Source of the DNA: Anaerolineae bacterium
Lineage (GTDB): Bacteria > Chloroflexota > Anaerolineae > 4572-78 > J111
NCBI GenBank assembly: GCA_023382535.1
Contig: JAHDWA010000021.1
Span: 62,001-126,000 of the forward strand
Direction of reading: 5' to 3'
Length of the DNA stretch: 64,000 bases
The translations under genes and the position numbers were made by a program. Each line of letters opens with the position of its first letter. Position 1 is the stretch's first letter. Positions 23,839-32,892 of this stretch are shown here, piece by piece. The notes under the pieces are model-generated. The model was not told where the DNA came from, searched no databases, and saw nothing but the letters and a program-made list of their open reading frames with translations.

Positions 23839-24450
23839 ATGCTTACCAATAAAATTGAAAATCCAAAACTTGCCCTGAGCAAAGTCGAAGGGTCTAAAAT
23901 CCAAAATCGGTTCGAGGTTCGTTTGAGCGGGGAAGGCGGCCAGGGGGTCGTACTGGGCGGCGCAATATTAGCCGAAGCGGCCATTCTGCACGAAGGGCGT
24001 TTTGCCGTGCAAAGCCCTATGTACGGCTCCCGCGTGCGCGGCGGTCCAACCAAAGTGGATGTGATTGTCAGCGACGAAGAGATTATCTATCCTCGCGCCG
24101 CCAATATCAACTTTTTCATGTCGCTGGCCCAGATGTCGTATGACAAATTCTGCGCCGAGCTGGCCGATGATGCCCTGATTATGGTAGACAAAAATCTCGT
24201 ACCAAACGTCGCCCACCACCACCATCCGGTCTACCGTTACCCTTTTGTCGAGGCAGCCAAGAATGAGCTGGGCAATGTGGTGCTGTCTAACATCATCGCC
24301 TTGGCGGCGCTGGTCAAACTGACCGGCGTGGTCTCGCCCGAAGCCCTCTGGCAAGCCATCGCTGCCCGCGTTCCCCAAAAATACCTTGACTTGAACCGGC
24401 GGGCCATGGAGCTGGGCTTTCAAGTTGGCTCGGAAATGATGGGAAAATAA
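23839..24450 (+). CDS. korC: 2-oxoglutarate-type:ferredoxin oxidoreductase, gamma subunit
   Basis: 203 residues. After an unusual N-terminus the conserved gamma-family start RLSGEGGQGVVLGGAILAEA appears, followed by MYGSRVRGGPTKVDVIVSDEEI. It would complete a KorABC complex. Residues about 5-24 are translated from an interspersed repeat containing the CCCTGAGCAAAGTCGAAGGG core and heptads, in frame ahead of the conserved domain. The start is 5 bases after the korB stop. Confidence 0.88.
   Translation: MLTNKIENPKLALSKVEGSKIQNRFEVRLSGEGGQGVVLGGAILAEAAILHEGRFAVQSPMYGSRVRGGPTKVDVIVSDEEIIYPRAANINFFMSLAQMSYDKFCAELADDALIMVDKNLVPNVAHHHHPVYRYPFVEAAKNELGNVVLSNIIALAALVKLTGVVSPEALWQAIAARVPQKYLDLNRRAMELGFQVGSEMMGK
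23856..23908 (+). repeat. Heptad repeat with CCCTGAGC...GAAGGG core in korC
   Basis: The core CTTGCCCTGAGCAAAGTCG recurs at 34081-34100, there between genes and likewise flanked by AAAATC heptads. Here the same element is coding. Confidence 0.75.
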
Positions 24451-24474
24451 GAAGTCCAAAATCGGGAGGGGATT

Positions 24475-25794
24475 ATGGCAATCTGGAATAAAGAATTTGA
24501 AACGATGCCGCGAGAGGATTTAAGCAAGCTGCAATTTGAGCGGCTAAAGGCGTTGGTTGAGCGGGCTGGCCAGACCTCGCCTTATTATAGGAAGAAGCTG
24601 GCCGAGGCCGGCGTTAGTGCGGGTGATCTCAAATCCCTGACCGACATCGCCACCCTGCCCTTCACCACCAAAGAAGAGCTGCGCTGCAACTATCCCTGGG
24701 GCATGTTCACCGTCCCGCTTAAAGAGGTCGTGCGGATTCACGCTTCCAGTGGAACTACCGGCAAGCCGATTGTCGGCGGCTACAGCCGGGCTGATTTAAA
24801 GTTATGGGCAGAAGTGATGGCCCGCACTGTTACCGCGGCGGGCATCACCGCCGACGACATTGTGCATAACGGCTACGGCTACGGCCTTTTCACCGGCGGA
24901 TTGGGCTTTCATTTGGGGGCCGAGGCAGTCGGTGCAACAGTCGTACCTGCTTCGGCAGGGCTGACCCGGCGACAATTGATGCTGATGGAGGATTTTGGGG
25001 CCACCGTCCTGACCTGCACCCCCTCCTACTCTCTAGTGATTGCGGAGGAGGCGGCGGCAGAAGGGATTGACATCAGAGAACGACTCAAGCTGCGGGTGGG
25101 GGTTTTCGGGGCCGAACCCTGGACCGAGAAGATGCGCGAGGAAATCGAAGCGGCGCTCAACCTGGATGCTTACGATATTTACGGCTTAACAGAAATCATT
25201 GGGCCAGGCGTCTCGGTGGAGTGCGAGCATCACTGCGGCCTGCACATTTTTGAAGATTACTTTTACCCCGAAATCATTGACCCTTCCAGCGGCGAGCCGT
25301 TAGGCTATGGCGTGGAGGGCGAACTAGTCTTTACCAGTCTGACCAAAGAGGCCATGCCGCTGATCCGCTATCGCACCCGCGATCGAACCACGCTCCACGC
25401 CGAACCATGCGCCTGTGGGCGGACGCTGGTGCGCATGGAAAAAGTACTGGGCCGCACCGATGATATGCTCATCGTGCGCGGGGTCAACGTCTTCCCCTCG
25501 CAAATTGAGCGGGTGCTGCTTGAGTTCGGTGAACTGGAACCCCACTATCAAATCATTGTTGACCGGGGCCGCCATGAACTCGACACACTGGAAGTGTGGG
25601 TGGAGGGGGCTGATAGCCTCTTTATGCCGGTTGAAACCCAACTCATCCAAGAATTGGAACAGAAGATCAAAATTCGCTTGCACGAGGCGCTGATTATCAA
25701 CTGCTCGGTCAAACTCATGAAGCAGCGCAGTCTTGAACGTAGTATGGGCAAAGCCGTGCGGGTGGTGGATAAGCGGAAAATGGGAGATCAGTAA
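24475..25794 (+). CDS. paaK: Phenylacetate-CoA ligase family protein, copy 1
   Basis: An AMP-forming acyl-CoA ligase of 439 residues, PaaK type. The P-loop-like ATP motif is [12 protein letters not shown], the adenylation motif [12 protein letters not shown], and the C-terminal hinge [20 protein letters not shown]. It would activate phenylacetate, hydroxyphenylacetate or indoleacetate to CoA thioesters. That links free aryl acids with the arylacetyl-CoA made by IorAB. A GGGAGGGG site precedes the ATG. A divergent second copy is at 41670-42941. Confidence 0.9.
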   Translation: MAIWNKEFETMPREDLSKLQFERLKALVERAGQTSPYYRKKLAEAGVSAGDLKSLTDIATLPFTTKEELRCNYPWGMFTVPLKEVVRIHASSGTTGKPIVGGYSRADLKLWAEVMARTVTAAGITADDIVHNGYGYGLFTGGLGFHLGAEAVGATVVPASAGLTRRQLMLMEDFGATVLTCTPSYSLVIAEEAAAEGIDIRERLKLRVGVFGAEPWTEKMREEIEAALNLDAYDIYGLTEIIGPGVSVECEHHCGLHIFEDYFYPEIIDPSSGEPLGYGVEGELVFTSLTKEAMPLIRYRTRDRTTLHAEPCACGRTLVRMEKVLGRTDDMLIVRGVNVFPSQIERVLLEFGELEPHYQIIVDRGRHELDTLEVWVEGADSLFMPVETQLIQELEQKIKIRLHEALIINCSVKLMKQRSLERSMGKAVRVVDKRKMGDQ

Positions 25795-25841
25795 TTAGAA
25801 GTTGTTGATCTTCAATCTCTGAAAAGACGACGGGTCTAGCC

Positions 25842-27638
25842 ATGAATGAATTTATGTCGGGCAACGAAGCCATTGCGCGGGGAGCCTGGGAGGCGGGGGT
25901 ACACTTTGCAGCCGGATATCCCGGCACACCCAGCACCGAAATTTTGGAAAACCTGGCCGGCTATGAAGGCGTCGAGGCGCAGTGGTCGGCCAACGAAAAG
26001 GTAGCCTTTGACGAGAGCATAGGCGCGGCTCTGGGCGGGCTGCGGACGCTGGTGACGATGAAACATGTCGGCCTCAATGTGGCTGCCGACGCCTTTATGG
26101 TTTTCCCCTATGCCGGCACCAACGGCGGTTTTGTGCTCATCTCTGCCGACGATCCGGGCATGCACAGCTCTCAAAATGAACAAGATAATCGCTACCTGGC
26201 CCGGATGGCTAAAGTTCCGGTTTTGGAGCCGAGCGACCCACAGGAATGTCATGATTTTATCCTGGCCGCTTATGCGCTTAGCGAACAATTCAAAACGCCG
26301 GTGATGGTGCGCACCACCACCCGCTCTGCCCACTCTAAAGGAGTGGTAACGTTGGGTGGACGCCAGGAGGTTGCAGTTAAAGCCTACCAGCCCAATGCTC
26401 AACAATATGCCATCCCCATCTATCGCCATCTACGTCGGCCCGAATTAGAAAAAAAACTGGCCAACCTGACCACCTTTGCCGAAACCTACACCCTAAACCG
26501 GATAGAACCAGGCGAACCAGGCCAATCCAAAATCCATGCCCAAAGGGGCAGTCTAAAATCTAAAATCGGCGTGGTTACCAGCGGTATCTGCTACCAATAC
26601 CTCAAAGAACTTTTGCCCAACGCCCCTATTTTTAAGCTGGGCATGATTTATCCTCTCCCCCGCCGGGCGCTTGTTGATTTTTGCCGCCAGTACCAGCGCA
26701 TTTATGTCGTTGAAGAAGGCGAAGCCTTTATCGAAGAGCAACTAACCAGTTTTGGTCTAAGCCATATAATCGGCAAGGCCCTGTTTGGGGTCATCGGCGA
26801 ATATACCCCGGAGCGGATTGCCGCGGGCTTGATTGCGGACGGCCTCGACTTGCCCCGGCCCGCACCAGTTATCAACCTGGACGATGACATTAGCCTGGTG
26901 GTACGCCCGCCAATGTTCTGCGTAGGCTGCGGTCACCGCACGGTGTTCGACGTGCTGCGCCAGCTCAAACTCCACGTGGCGGGCGACATTGGCTGTTACA
27001 CTATGGGGGCGCTGCCGCCCTACGAAGCCGAACATACCACTTTTTGCATGGGAGCCAGTATCGGCAACGCCTTTGGTTTTCGCCGGGCCGGACAAGACAA
27101 AACGGTGGCTATCATCGGCGACAGTACTTTTATTCACGGCGGCATCCCCAGCCTGATTGACACGGTTTACAACCGGGGCGATACCGCCGTTATCATCCTC
27201 GACAACAGCACCACCGGCATGACCGGCGGGCAGGCTCACCCCGGCGTAGATTACACCTTGCAGGGCCAGCCCACCACCCGGCTGGACCTGGAAAAATTGG
27301 TCAAGGCGGTGGGGGTAGAGCAGGTGGAAGTGGTGGACACCTGGGATCGTCGCGGCCTGGCCAAAGCTATTCGGGCGGCTATGAGTTACGCCGGCCCGGC
27401 GGTGGTCATCGTTCGTGGCCCGTGCCAGCTATTGCCCGAAATGCGCCGGCGCAAACTGACTCCTTTCTCGATTGATTACAACCTCTGCACCAATTGCGGG
27501 GCGTGTTATCGCTGCCACTGCCCGGCCATCGTCACCGGCGATAAGGGTCTGCCGACCATCATCGCCAATGATTGCGTCGCCTGTACGGTTTGTGTGGAAT
27601 ACTGCCCGGAGACAGCAATTTTGCAGATACCTATGTGA
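25842..27638 (+). CDS. iorA: Indolepyruvate (arylpyruvate):ferredoxin oxidoreductase, alpha subunit, copy 2
   Basis: 598 residues with the same architecture as copy 1: SGNEAIARGAWEAGVHFAAGYPGTPST, CVGCGHRTVFD, TPP motif GDSTFIHGG...DNSTTGMTGGQ, and C-terminal CTNCGACYRCHCP and CVACTVCVEYCP clusters. It is closer to the archaeal-type length than copy 1. Residues about 227-243 come from a heptad repeat inserted in frame between the two halves. Start at 25842 or, equally possible, 25854. Confidence 0.92.
   Translation: MNEFMSGNEAIARGAWEAGVHFAAGYPGTPSTEILENLAGYEGVEAQWSANEKVAFDESIGAALGGLRTLVTMKHVGLNVAADAFMVFPYAGTNGGFVLISADDPGMHSSQNEQDNRYLARMAKVPVLEPSDPQECHDFILAAYALSEQFKTPVMVRTTTRSAHSKGVVTLGGRQEVAVKAYQPNAQQYAIPIYRHLRRPELEKKLANLTTFAETYTLNRIEPGEPGQSKIHAQRGSLKSKIGVVTSGICYQYLKELLPNAPIFKLGMIYPLPRRALVDFCRQYQRIYVVEEGEAFIEEQLTSFGLSHIIGKALFGVIGEYTPERIAAGLIADGLDLPRPAPVINLDDDISLVVRPPMFCVGCGHRTVFDVLRQLKLHVAGDIGCYTMGALPPYEAEHTTFCMGASIGNAFGFRRAGQDKTVAIIGDSTFIHGGIPSLIDTVYNRGDTAVIILDNSTTGMTGGQAHPGVDYTLQGQPTTRLDLEKLVKAVGVEQVEVVDTWDRRGLAKAIRAAMSYAGPAVVIVRGPCQLLPEMRRRKLTPFSIDYNLCTNCGACYRCHCPAIVTGDKGLPTIIANDCVACTVCVEYCPETAILQIPM
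26521..26568 (+). repeat. In-frame heptad/hairpin repeat inside iorA copy 2
   Basis: AATCCAAAATCC, a GCCCAAAGGGGC core and TCTAAAATCTAAAATC lie in frame. They encode a basic, Gln/Ser/Lys-rich linker just before the conserved GVVTSGICYQYL strand. Confidence 0.8.
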
Positions 27639-27651
27639 GGGTTAATGAAAG

Positions 27652-27735
27652 TGGGGACCACGGAGAGACGCAGAGCAGACACAGCGCAACGCAGAGAGCA
27701 AAAACTCTTTCCTCTCCGTGCGGTTCTGTGTAACC
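27652..27735. repeat. CACGGAGAGACGCAGAG...CTCTCCGTG dyad
   Basis: GGGGACCACGGAGAGACGCAG and the inverse CTTTCCTCTCCGTGCGGTT bracket AGAGCAGACACAG units. A related CACAGAG-type element is at 61376-61490. It fills the gap between iorA and iorB copy 2. Confidence 0.55.
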
Positions 27736-27762
27736 ATTGTTTTTCCAGAAGGCTATCGTTCC

Positions 27763-28401
27763 ATGAATAATCCAAAATCCAAAATCCAAAATCGAAAATG
27801 GAATGTTATTATCGCCGGGGTGGGCGGGCAGGGCGTTTTGCTTATCAGCGAACTGCTGGCCCGGGCGGCCATCGCTGCCGGCTGCGACGCCAAGCAAACG
27901 GAGATTCACGGCGTTTCGCAGCGAGGCGGCAGCGTTTACAGCCACGTTCGTTTTGGGACGCGGATCTATTCGCCGCTTATCACTCCCGGCGAAGCCGATG
28001 TTATTTTGGGATTGGAAAAACTGGAAGCGCTTCGCTTTGCCCCCTATCTAAAACCGGCCGGGCTGTGCCTCGTCAATGATTATGAAGTTATCCCTCGCTC
28101 CGCCGGCAGCGCCGCCAACCACTACCCCCACCAGGCGATTAAGTATCTCCAGGGCAAGGGCATCCGCGTTGTTGACCTACCGGCCACCAAACTGGCAACC
28201 GAACTCGACAATGTTCGCCTGACGAATACAGCCCTGCTCGGCGCGCTCAGTTTCTATCTACCTCTGCCCGAACATATCTGGTTAGAGGTTTTTGAGCAGC
28301 GTATCCCGGCCCATGTTCTGACCATCAACCGGCGCAGCTTTGCCCTAGGACGAGAACTGGCGGGGGAACATGAGAAATTGTCAGTCATCAGTGAACAGTG
28401 A
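27763..28401 (+). CDS. iorB: Indolepyruvate:ferredoxin oxidoreductase, beta subunit, copy 2
   Basis: 212 residues. The conserved family start WNVIIAGVGGQGVLLISELL comes after about ten residues translated from heptads. TEIHGVSQRGGSVYSHVRFG follows. It partners the alpha subunit immediately upstream. The start is taken at the ATG at 27763 because farther upstream codons lie in a different repeat. Confidence 0.88.
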   Translation: MNNPKSKIQNRKWNVIIAGVGGQGVLLISELLARAAIAAGCDAKQTEIHGVSQRGGSVYSHVRFGTRIYSPLITPGEADVILGLEKLEALRFAPYLKPAGLCLVNDYEVIPRSAGSAANHYPHQAIKYLQGKGIRVVDLPATKLATELDNVRLTNTALLGALSFYLPLPEHIWLEVFEQRIPAHVLTINRRSFALGRELAGEHEKLSVISEQ

Positions 28402-28455
28402 ACAGGAACAGTAATCAGTGAACAGTTGGACTGATAACTGATGACTGATTACTGG
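28380..28455. repeat. CAGTAATCAGTGAACAGT dyad repeat
   Basis: TCATCAGTGAACAGT units followed by inverted ACTGATAACTGATGACTGATTACTGG units, overlapping the end of iorB copy 2. Confidence 0.6.
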
Positions 28456-28467
28456 AAAAGGTGCGAT

Positions 28468-29700
28468 ATGTCTGATTTAAAGGTCGAAGAGCTAATCTAT
28501 GATTGGAATCGGATGGCCGAGCAGCGCGTTCACTTTCCCGCAAAAATTATGATTACCGATGAAACGCTCCGCGATGGCCTGCAATCGCCTTCTATCACCC
28601 AGCCCGACCTGGAAGACAAGGTGAGCTTGCTCTTTCTCATGAATGATCTGGGCATCGCCTGCGCCGATTTAGGGCTGCCGGGAGCGGGAGCACGTTTTAG
28701 GGATGAAGTAGCCATTATGGCCAAGGAGATTGCCAATCAACATTTGAACATCCAACCCCAGGCGGCGGCGCGGACCTTGATTGCTGATATCGAGCCGATT
28801 GTCAGCGCCTCGCAGGAAGCGGGCATTGCCATCGAAGCCGCTCTCTTTGTCGGCTCCAGCCCCATTCGCCAATATGTGGAAGGCTGGACAATTGACCAAC
28901 TCCGCCACCTGGTCGAAGAAGCAGTCGGCTTTGCCGTGAGTCACGGCCTGCCGGTGATGTTTGTGACTGAAGATACCACTCGGGCCAAACCGGAGGATTT
29001 ACAGGCCCTTTACCAAACGGCCATAGAAGCCGGGGCGCACCGCATCTGCCTGGCCGATACCGTCGGTCACGCTATTCCGCACGGCGCTTATGCCCTGGTC
29101 AAGTTCATTAAAAAATTCGTGGATGAGCTAGGCGTCGAGGTGGGGATTGACTGGCACGGCCACCGGGACCGGGGGCTGGATATCGCTAACTCGCTGGCCG
29201 CCTTAAGCGGAGGGGCTGACCGGGTTCACGCCTGCGCTTTGGGTGTGGGCGAGCGTTCGGGCAATACAGCCATGGAACTGCTGCTGGTCAATTTGCGCCT
29301 GCTGGGGCTGATTGACAACAACTTAACCAAGCTCAAAGATTACACCCAACTGGTGTCGGAATCTACCCGTACTCCCTTGCCTTACAACAAACCTATCGTT
29401 GGCCCTGATGCCTTCCGCACCGCCACCGGTGTCCACGCGGCGGCGGTAACCAAGGCCATGAAGCTGCGCGATGACTGGTTAAGCAACGTTGTCTACAGCG
29501 GAGTGCCGGCCGATATGGTGGGCCGTCGCCAGCGTATCGAGGTGGGGCCGATGAGCGGCTTGCACAATGTCCGCTTCTGGCTGGAACAAAACGGCCTGTG
29601 GGCTAGCGACCAATGCCAGCAAGAGATCTTGCAAGCGGCCAAACGCTCCAACCGCCTTTTGACCACTGAGGAGATTATGGAATTCATCCAACGATTTTAG
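28468..29700 (+). CDS. 2-isopropylmalate/homocitrate synthase family protein (HMGL-like)
   Basis: 410 residues of the DRE-TIM acyltransferase family, which condenses a 2-oxoacid with acetyl-CoA. ITDETLRDGLQ carries the metal-binding Asp and catalytic Arg. The HxH metal ligands are in WHGHRDRGLDIANSLAAL, followed by the GVGERSGNTAMEL motif. The C-terminal LeuA regulatory domain is absent, so it is closer to homocitrate, citramalate or Re-citrate synthase-like enzymes. LeuC-, LeuD- and LeuB-like genes follow, so it should start a one-carbon chain elongation of some 2-oxoacid. The start at 28468 follows AAAGG. Confidence 0.85.
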   Translation: MSDLKVEELIYDWNRMAEQRVHFPAKIMITDETLRDGLQSPSITQPDLEDKVSLLFLMNDLGIACADLGLPGAGARFRDEVAIMAKEIANQHLNIQPQAAARTLIADIEPIVSASQEAGIAIEAALFVGSSPIRQYVEGWTIDQLRHLVEEAVGFAVSHGLPVMFVTEDTTRAKPEDLQALYQTAIEAGAHRICLADTVGHAIPHGAYALVKFIKKFVDELGVEVGIDWHGHRDRGLDIANSLAALSGGADRVHACALGVGERSGNTAMELLLVNLRLLGLIDNNLTKLKDYTQLVSESTRTPLPYNKPIVGPDAFRTATGVHAAAVTKAMKLRDDWLSNVVYSGVPADMVGRRQRIEVGPMSGLHNVRFWLEQNGLWASDQCQQEILQAAKRSNRLLTTEEIMEFIQRF

Positions 29701-29756
29701 ATTTTAGGTTTTGGATTTTGGATTTTTTATCATCCAAAATCAAAGGAGTAAGGTCA

Positions 29757-31079
29757 ATGAATGGACAATCCAAAATCAGAAAGCAGAAATACCCAAAGGG
29801 CACGATGTCCAAAATCGGCATGACATTGACCGAAAAAATCCTGGCCGCACACAGTGGCCGGGATGAGGTGCATGCCGGTGAATTTATTACGGCTAAAGTA
29901 GACCTGGTTTTTGCCAACGAATTATCGGGCATTGTCACCTTGCGCGTGCTGCGAGAATGGCAGGGCTTTGAGCGGGTGTTTGACCCCAGCAAGGTGATCT
30001 TCATTTTTGACCACTTTACCCCCAGCAAAGATATCTCTACGGCCATGATTGTCAAGGAGTTAAAAGCCGAGCTGGACTGCTACGGCGTCAAATATTATGA
30101 GTCGGGACGGAACGGCATCGAACACGTCATGCTGCCGGAGATGGGTTTCATTGCACCGGGCGACTTGGTGATTGGCGGAGACTCCCATAGCTGCACGCAC
30201 GGGGCGTTGGGCGCCTTTGCCACCGGCGTCGGCTCCTCCGATGTGGCCGCGGCTATGGCCTTGGGGGAGGTTTGGCTTAAGGTTCCTCCAACCCTCAAAC
30301 TGGTTTATCACGGCCAGCCGCCTCCATGGGTAGGCGGCAAGGATTTGATTCTGCACACCCTCAACCGCATCAGCGTCTCGGGGGCGCTTTACCAGAGCAT
30401 GGAGTTCAGCGGCGAGGCTATAGACGCCCTGACTATTTATGACCGGCTGACTATGGCTAACATGGCCATTGAGGGCGGCGGCAAAGCCGGTATTTTTGCC
30501 GCCGACGAGAAAACCCTTGATTTTGTGACCCGGCATGGAGGGCGGCCCGGCGTGGTCTACCAGAGCGACCCCGACGCCGAGTTCAGCCAGGTGATTGAGT
30601 TTGAGGTCAGCCGGCTTGAGCCGCAGGTAGCTTTCCCCTACTTGCCGGAAAACAGCCACCCGGTTTCCGAGGCAGGCGATATTCAAATTGACCAGGTGGT
30701 GATTGGCTTCTGTACCAACGGTTCGGTGCATGATTTGCGGCAGGCGGCGGAGGTGTTGCGGGGGCGCAAAATTCATCCCAGAACGCGGGCGGTGGTCATT
30801 CCCGGCTCGCAGCAGGTGTACAAGCAGGCGCTGAAAGAAGGGCTGATAGACATTTTTGCCGAGGCCGATTGCGCCGTCAGCACCCCCACCTGCGGCCCCT
30901 GCATCGGCGGGCATATGGGCGTACTGGCCGCTGGCGAGAGTTGTCTCTCCACCAGCAATCGCAACTTTGTGGGACGCATGGGCCATCCGGAAAGCAAAAT
31001 CTACCTGGCCAACCCGGCAGTGGCTGCGGCGACGGCGGTTGCCGGGCACATTGTCAGCCCTCAAGAGGTCTTGAATTAG
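29757..31079 (+). CDS. 3-isopropylmalate dehydratase large subunit family (LeuC/homoaconitase-like)
   Basis: 440 residues of the aconitase superfamily. The cluster cysteines are in GFCTNGSVHD and CGPCIGGH, and SHSCTHGALGAFATGVGSSDVA carries substrate-binding residues. It isomerises a 2-alkylmalate to the 3-isomer. The ATG at 29757 sits behind AAAGGAG. Codons 4-21 are heptad/hairpin repeat, and only then does the conserved MTLTEKILAAH start. Alternatives within the family are homoaconitase and 2,3-dimethylmalate dehydratase. Confidence 0.87.
   Translation: MNGQSKIRKQKYPKGTMSKIGMTLTEKILAAHSGRDEVHAGEFITAKVDLVFANELSGIVTLRVLREWQGFERVFDPSKVIFIFDHFTPSKDISTAMIVKELKAELDCYGVKYYESGRNGIEHVMLPEMGFIAPGDLVIGGDSHSCTHGALGAFATGVGSSDVAAAMALGEVWLKVPPTLKLVYHGQPPPWVGGKDLILHTLNRISVSGALYQSMEFSGEAIDALTIYDRLTMANMAIEGGGKAGIFAADEKTLDFVTRHGGRPGVVYQSDPDAEFSQVIEFEVSRLEPQVAFPYLPENSHPVSEAGDIQIDQVVIGFCTNGSVHDLRQAAEVLRGRKIHPRTRAVVIPGSQQVYKQALKEGLIDIFAEADCAVSTPTCGPCIGGHMGVLAAGESCLSTSNRNFVGRMGHPESKIYLANPAVAAATAVAGHIVSPQEVLN
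29766..29820 (+). repeat. Heptad/hairpin repeat at the start of the LeuC-like gene
   Basis: CAATCCAAAATC, a CCCAAAGGG core and GTCCAAAATCGG lie in frame between ribosome site/ATG and the first conserved residue. Confidence 0.8.
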
Positions 31080-31103
31080 TAAAGATGTAGCGAGGAACGG
31101 CTT

Positions 31104-31616
31104 ATGCGAATACAAGGCAAAGCCTGGAAATTTGGCAAAAATATTGACACCGACGCCATCATCCCTGCCCGGTACTGCAACACCGCCGACCCTGCCAGGT
31201 TGGCCCCTCACTGCCTGGAGGATGCCGACCCCACCTTTGTGAGCAAGATGTCGCCGGGTGATGTGGTGGTGGCCGATGAAAATTTTGGCTGTGGCAGCTC
31301 GCGGGAGGTTGCGCCGATTACCCTCAAGGCGGCGGGAGTGTCGGCGGTAGTGGCCAAGTCATTTGCCCGTATCTTCTTTCGCAACAGTATCAATATCGGC
31401 CTGCCTATCTTCGAGAGCGCGGCAGCAGTGGACGGCATCACCGAGGGCGACGAGATCAGCATTGACCCGGCGGCAGGGATCCTGACCAATCATACCCAGG
31501 ACGTAGCCTACCCCCTCGAACCCTTCCCCGAATTTTTACAGGAAATGATTCGACTAGGTGGCCTCCGCTACTGGGTAGAAAACAAGCTCAAAACCGCCTC
31601 CCAATCCAAAATCTAA
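31104..31616 (+). CDS. 3-isopropylmalate dehydratase small subunit family (LeuD-like)
   Basis: 170 residues, swivel domain. NIDTDAIIPARYCNTADP at the N-terminus and NFGCGSSREVAP, the substrate-recognition motif, are clear. It pairs with the large subunit encoded 25 bases upstream. Size and the ARY-NT loop match the two-subunit archaeal/clostridial type. The last residues (SQSKI) come from a heptad repeat containing the stop codon. Confidence 0.9.
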   Translation: MRIQGKAWKFGKNIDTDAIIPARYCNTADPARLAPHCLEDADPTFVSKMSPGDVVVADENFGCGSSREVAPITLKAAGVSAVVAKSFARIFFRNSINIGLPIFESAAAVDGITEGDEISIDPAAGILTNHTQDVAYPLEPFPEFLQEMIRLGGLRYWVENKLKTASQSKI

Positions 31617-31635
31617 AATCTAAAATGGAAATCCT

Positions 31636-32802
31636 ATGATCGCCTTTGAACTGACCGAAGAACAGCACATGTTCCGCAACCTGGCCCGCCAGTTTGCCGA
31701 GGAAGTCATCCGGCCCGCTGCCCCGGAAGCTGATGAAAAAGAGGAAATCCCTTGGGAAGTCCTGCTTAAGGCGGCCCAGATGGGGCTGCTCAGCTACATG
31801 TACCCAGAGAAGTACGGCGGCGGGGGAGTCGAAAGCCTGCTGACCCGCTGCCTGGTTAAAGAGCAAATCTTCTGGGGCTGCGCCGGGGTTGGGACGACGG
31901 TTGGTGGGATTGACCTGGCTGCTACGCCCATTTTATTAGCCGGAACGGAGGAGCAAAAGGAGCGCGCCATTCGCCGCTTCTGCCAAAAGGACGAGGTGCC
32001 GCTGGGCGCGTTTGCCCTGACCGAGCCTGATTCCGGCTCTGACTCGGCGGCCATGCGCACGACAGCCAAACGCCAGGGGAGTTGTTACCTCCTTAACGGA
32101 ACCAAAGCCTTCATCTCCAATGGCGGTATCGCCGATATTCACGTGGTCTTTGCCATGACTAATCGTGAACAGGGAACGCACGGGATCAGCGCCTTTATTG
32201 TCGAGGGCGACCGGCCGGGCTTGTCAATGGGTAAAAAGGAAAAGAAGCTGGGTATCCGCACCTCCCATACGGCCAGTATCATCCTGGAAAATGTGGAGGT
32301 GCCGCTTGAAAATCGCCTGGGGGAAGAAGGAGAGGGCTTCAAGATTGCCATGCAAACCTTCGACTCCAGCCGGACGCTGATCGGCGCTGGAGCCGTCGGC
32401 GTGGCCCAGGCTGCCTATGAGTACGCTTATGCCTATGCCCAGGAGCGTGAGCAGTTTGGCCAGCCCATTGGTCGCTTCCAGTCCATTGCCTTTATGCTGG
32501 CCGATATGGCCACGGCCATTGAGGCCGCTCGTTTGTTGGTCTGGAAAGCGGCCTGGCTCTATGACCAGGGCCAGCCCTGCACCAAAGAGTCAAGCATGGC
32601 CAAAGCCTTTGCCGCCGATACGGCCGTGCGGGTGACCACCGACGCGGTGCAAATCCTGGGCGGCTACGGCTACATGCGTGACTTTCCGGTGGAAAAGTGG
32701 ATGCGTGACGCCAAAATTATGCAAATCTATGAAGGCACAGCCCAAATTCAACGGCTCATCATCGCCCGGCAGTTGGAAAAGGAACGGCAGCGTAAAACGT
32801 GA
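31636..32802 (+). CDS. Acyl-CoA dehydrogenase, copy 1
   Basis: A FAD enzyme of 388 residues. FALTEPDSGSDSAAMRTTA binds flavin/substrate, and the catalytic glutamate is in IYEGTAQIQRLIIARQ near the C-terminus. It oxidises an acyl-CoA to enoyl-CoA, passing electrons to ETF; an etfBA pair is at 56246-58139. It is unusual in sitting between LeuD- and LeuB-like genes, so its substrate may be a product of that pathway. Confidence 0.9.
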   Translation: MIAFELTEEQHMFRNLARQFAEEVIRPAAPEADEKEEIPWEVLLKAAQMGLLSYMYPEKYGGGGVESLLTRCLVKEQIFWGCAGVGTTVGGIDLAATPILLAGTEEQKERAIRRFCQKDEVPLGAFALTEPDSGSDSAAMRTTAKRQGSCYLLNGTKAFISNGGIADIHVVFAMTNREQGTHGISAFIVEGDRPGLSMGKKEKKLGIRTSHTASIILENVEVPLENRLGEEGEGFKIAMQTFDSSRTLIGAGAVGVAQAAYEYAYAYAQEREQFGQPIGRFQSIAFMLADMATAIEAARLLVWKAAWLYDQGQPCTKESSMAKAFAADTAVRVTTDAVQILGGYGYMRDFPVEKWMRDAKIMQIYEGTAQIQRLIIARQLEKERQRKT

Positions 32803-32892
32803 AACGTAACGCGGTAAAGCCACAAGTAAGAAATAAGAATTAAGAAACAAGCCGTCCGCCTTTTTACCTCTTCCACAGCAAGGAGTGTTAAC

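Noticed and set aside
30060..31211. Leftward open frame opposite the LeuC-like gene
   Set aside because: It spans the end of one gene and the start of another on the opposite strand and has no known motif.
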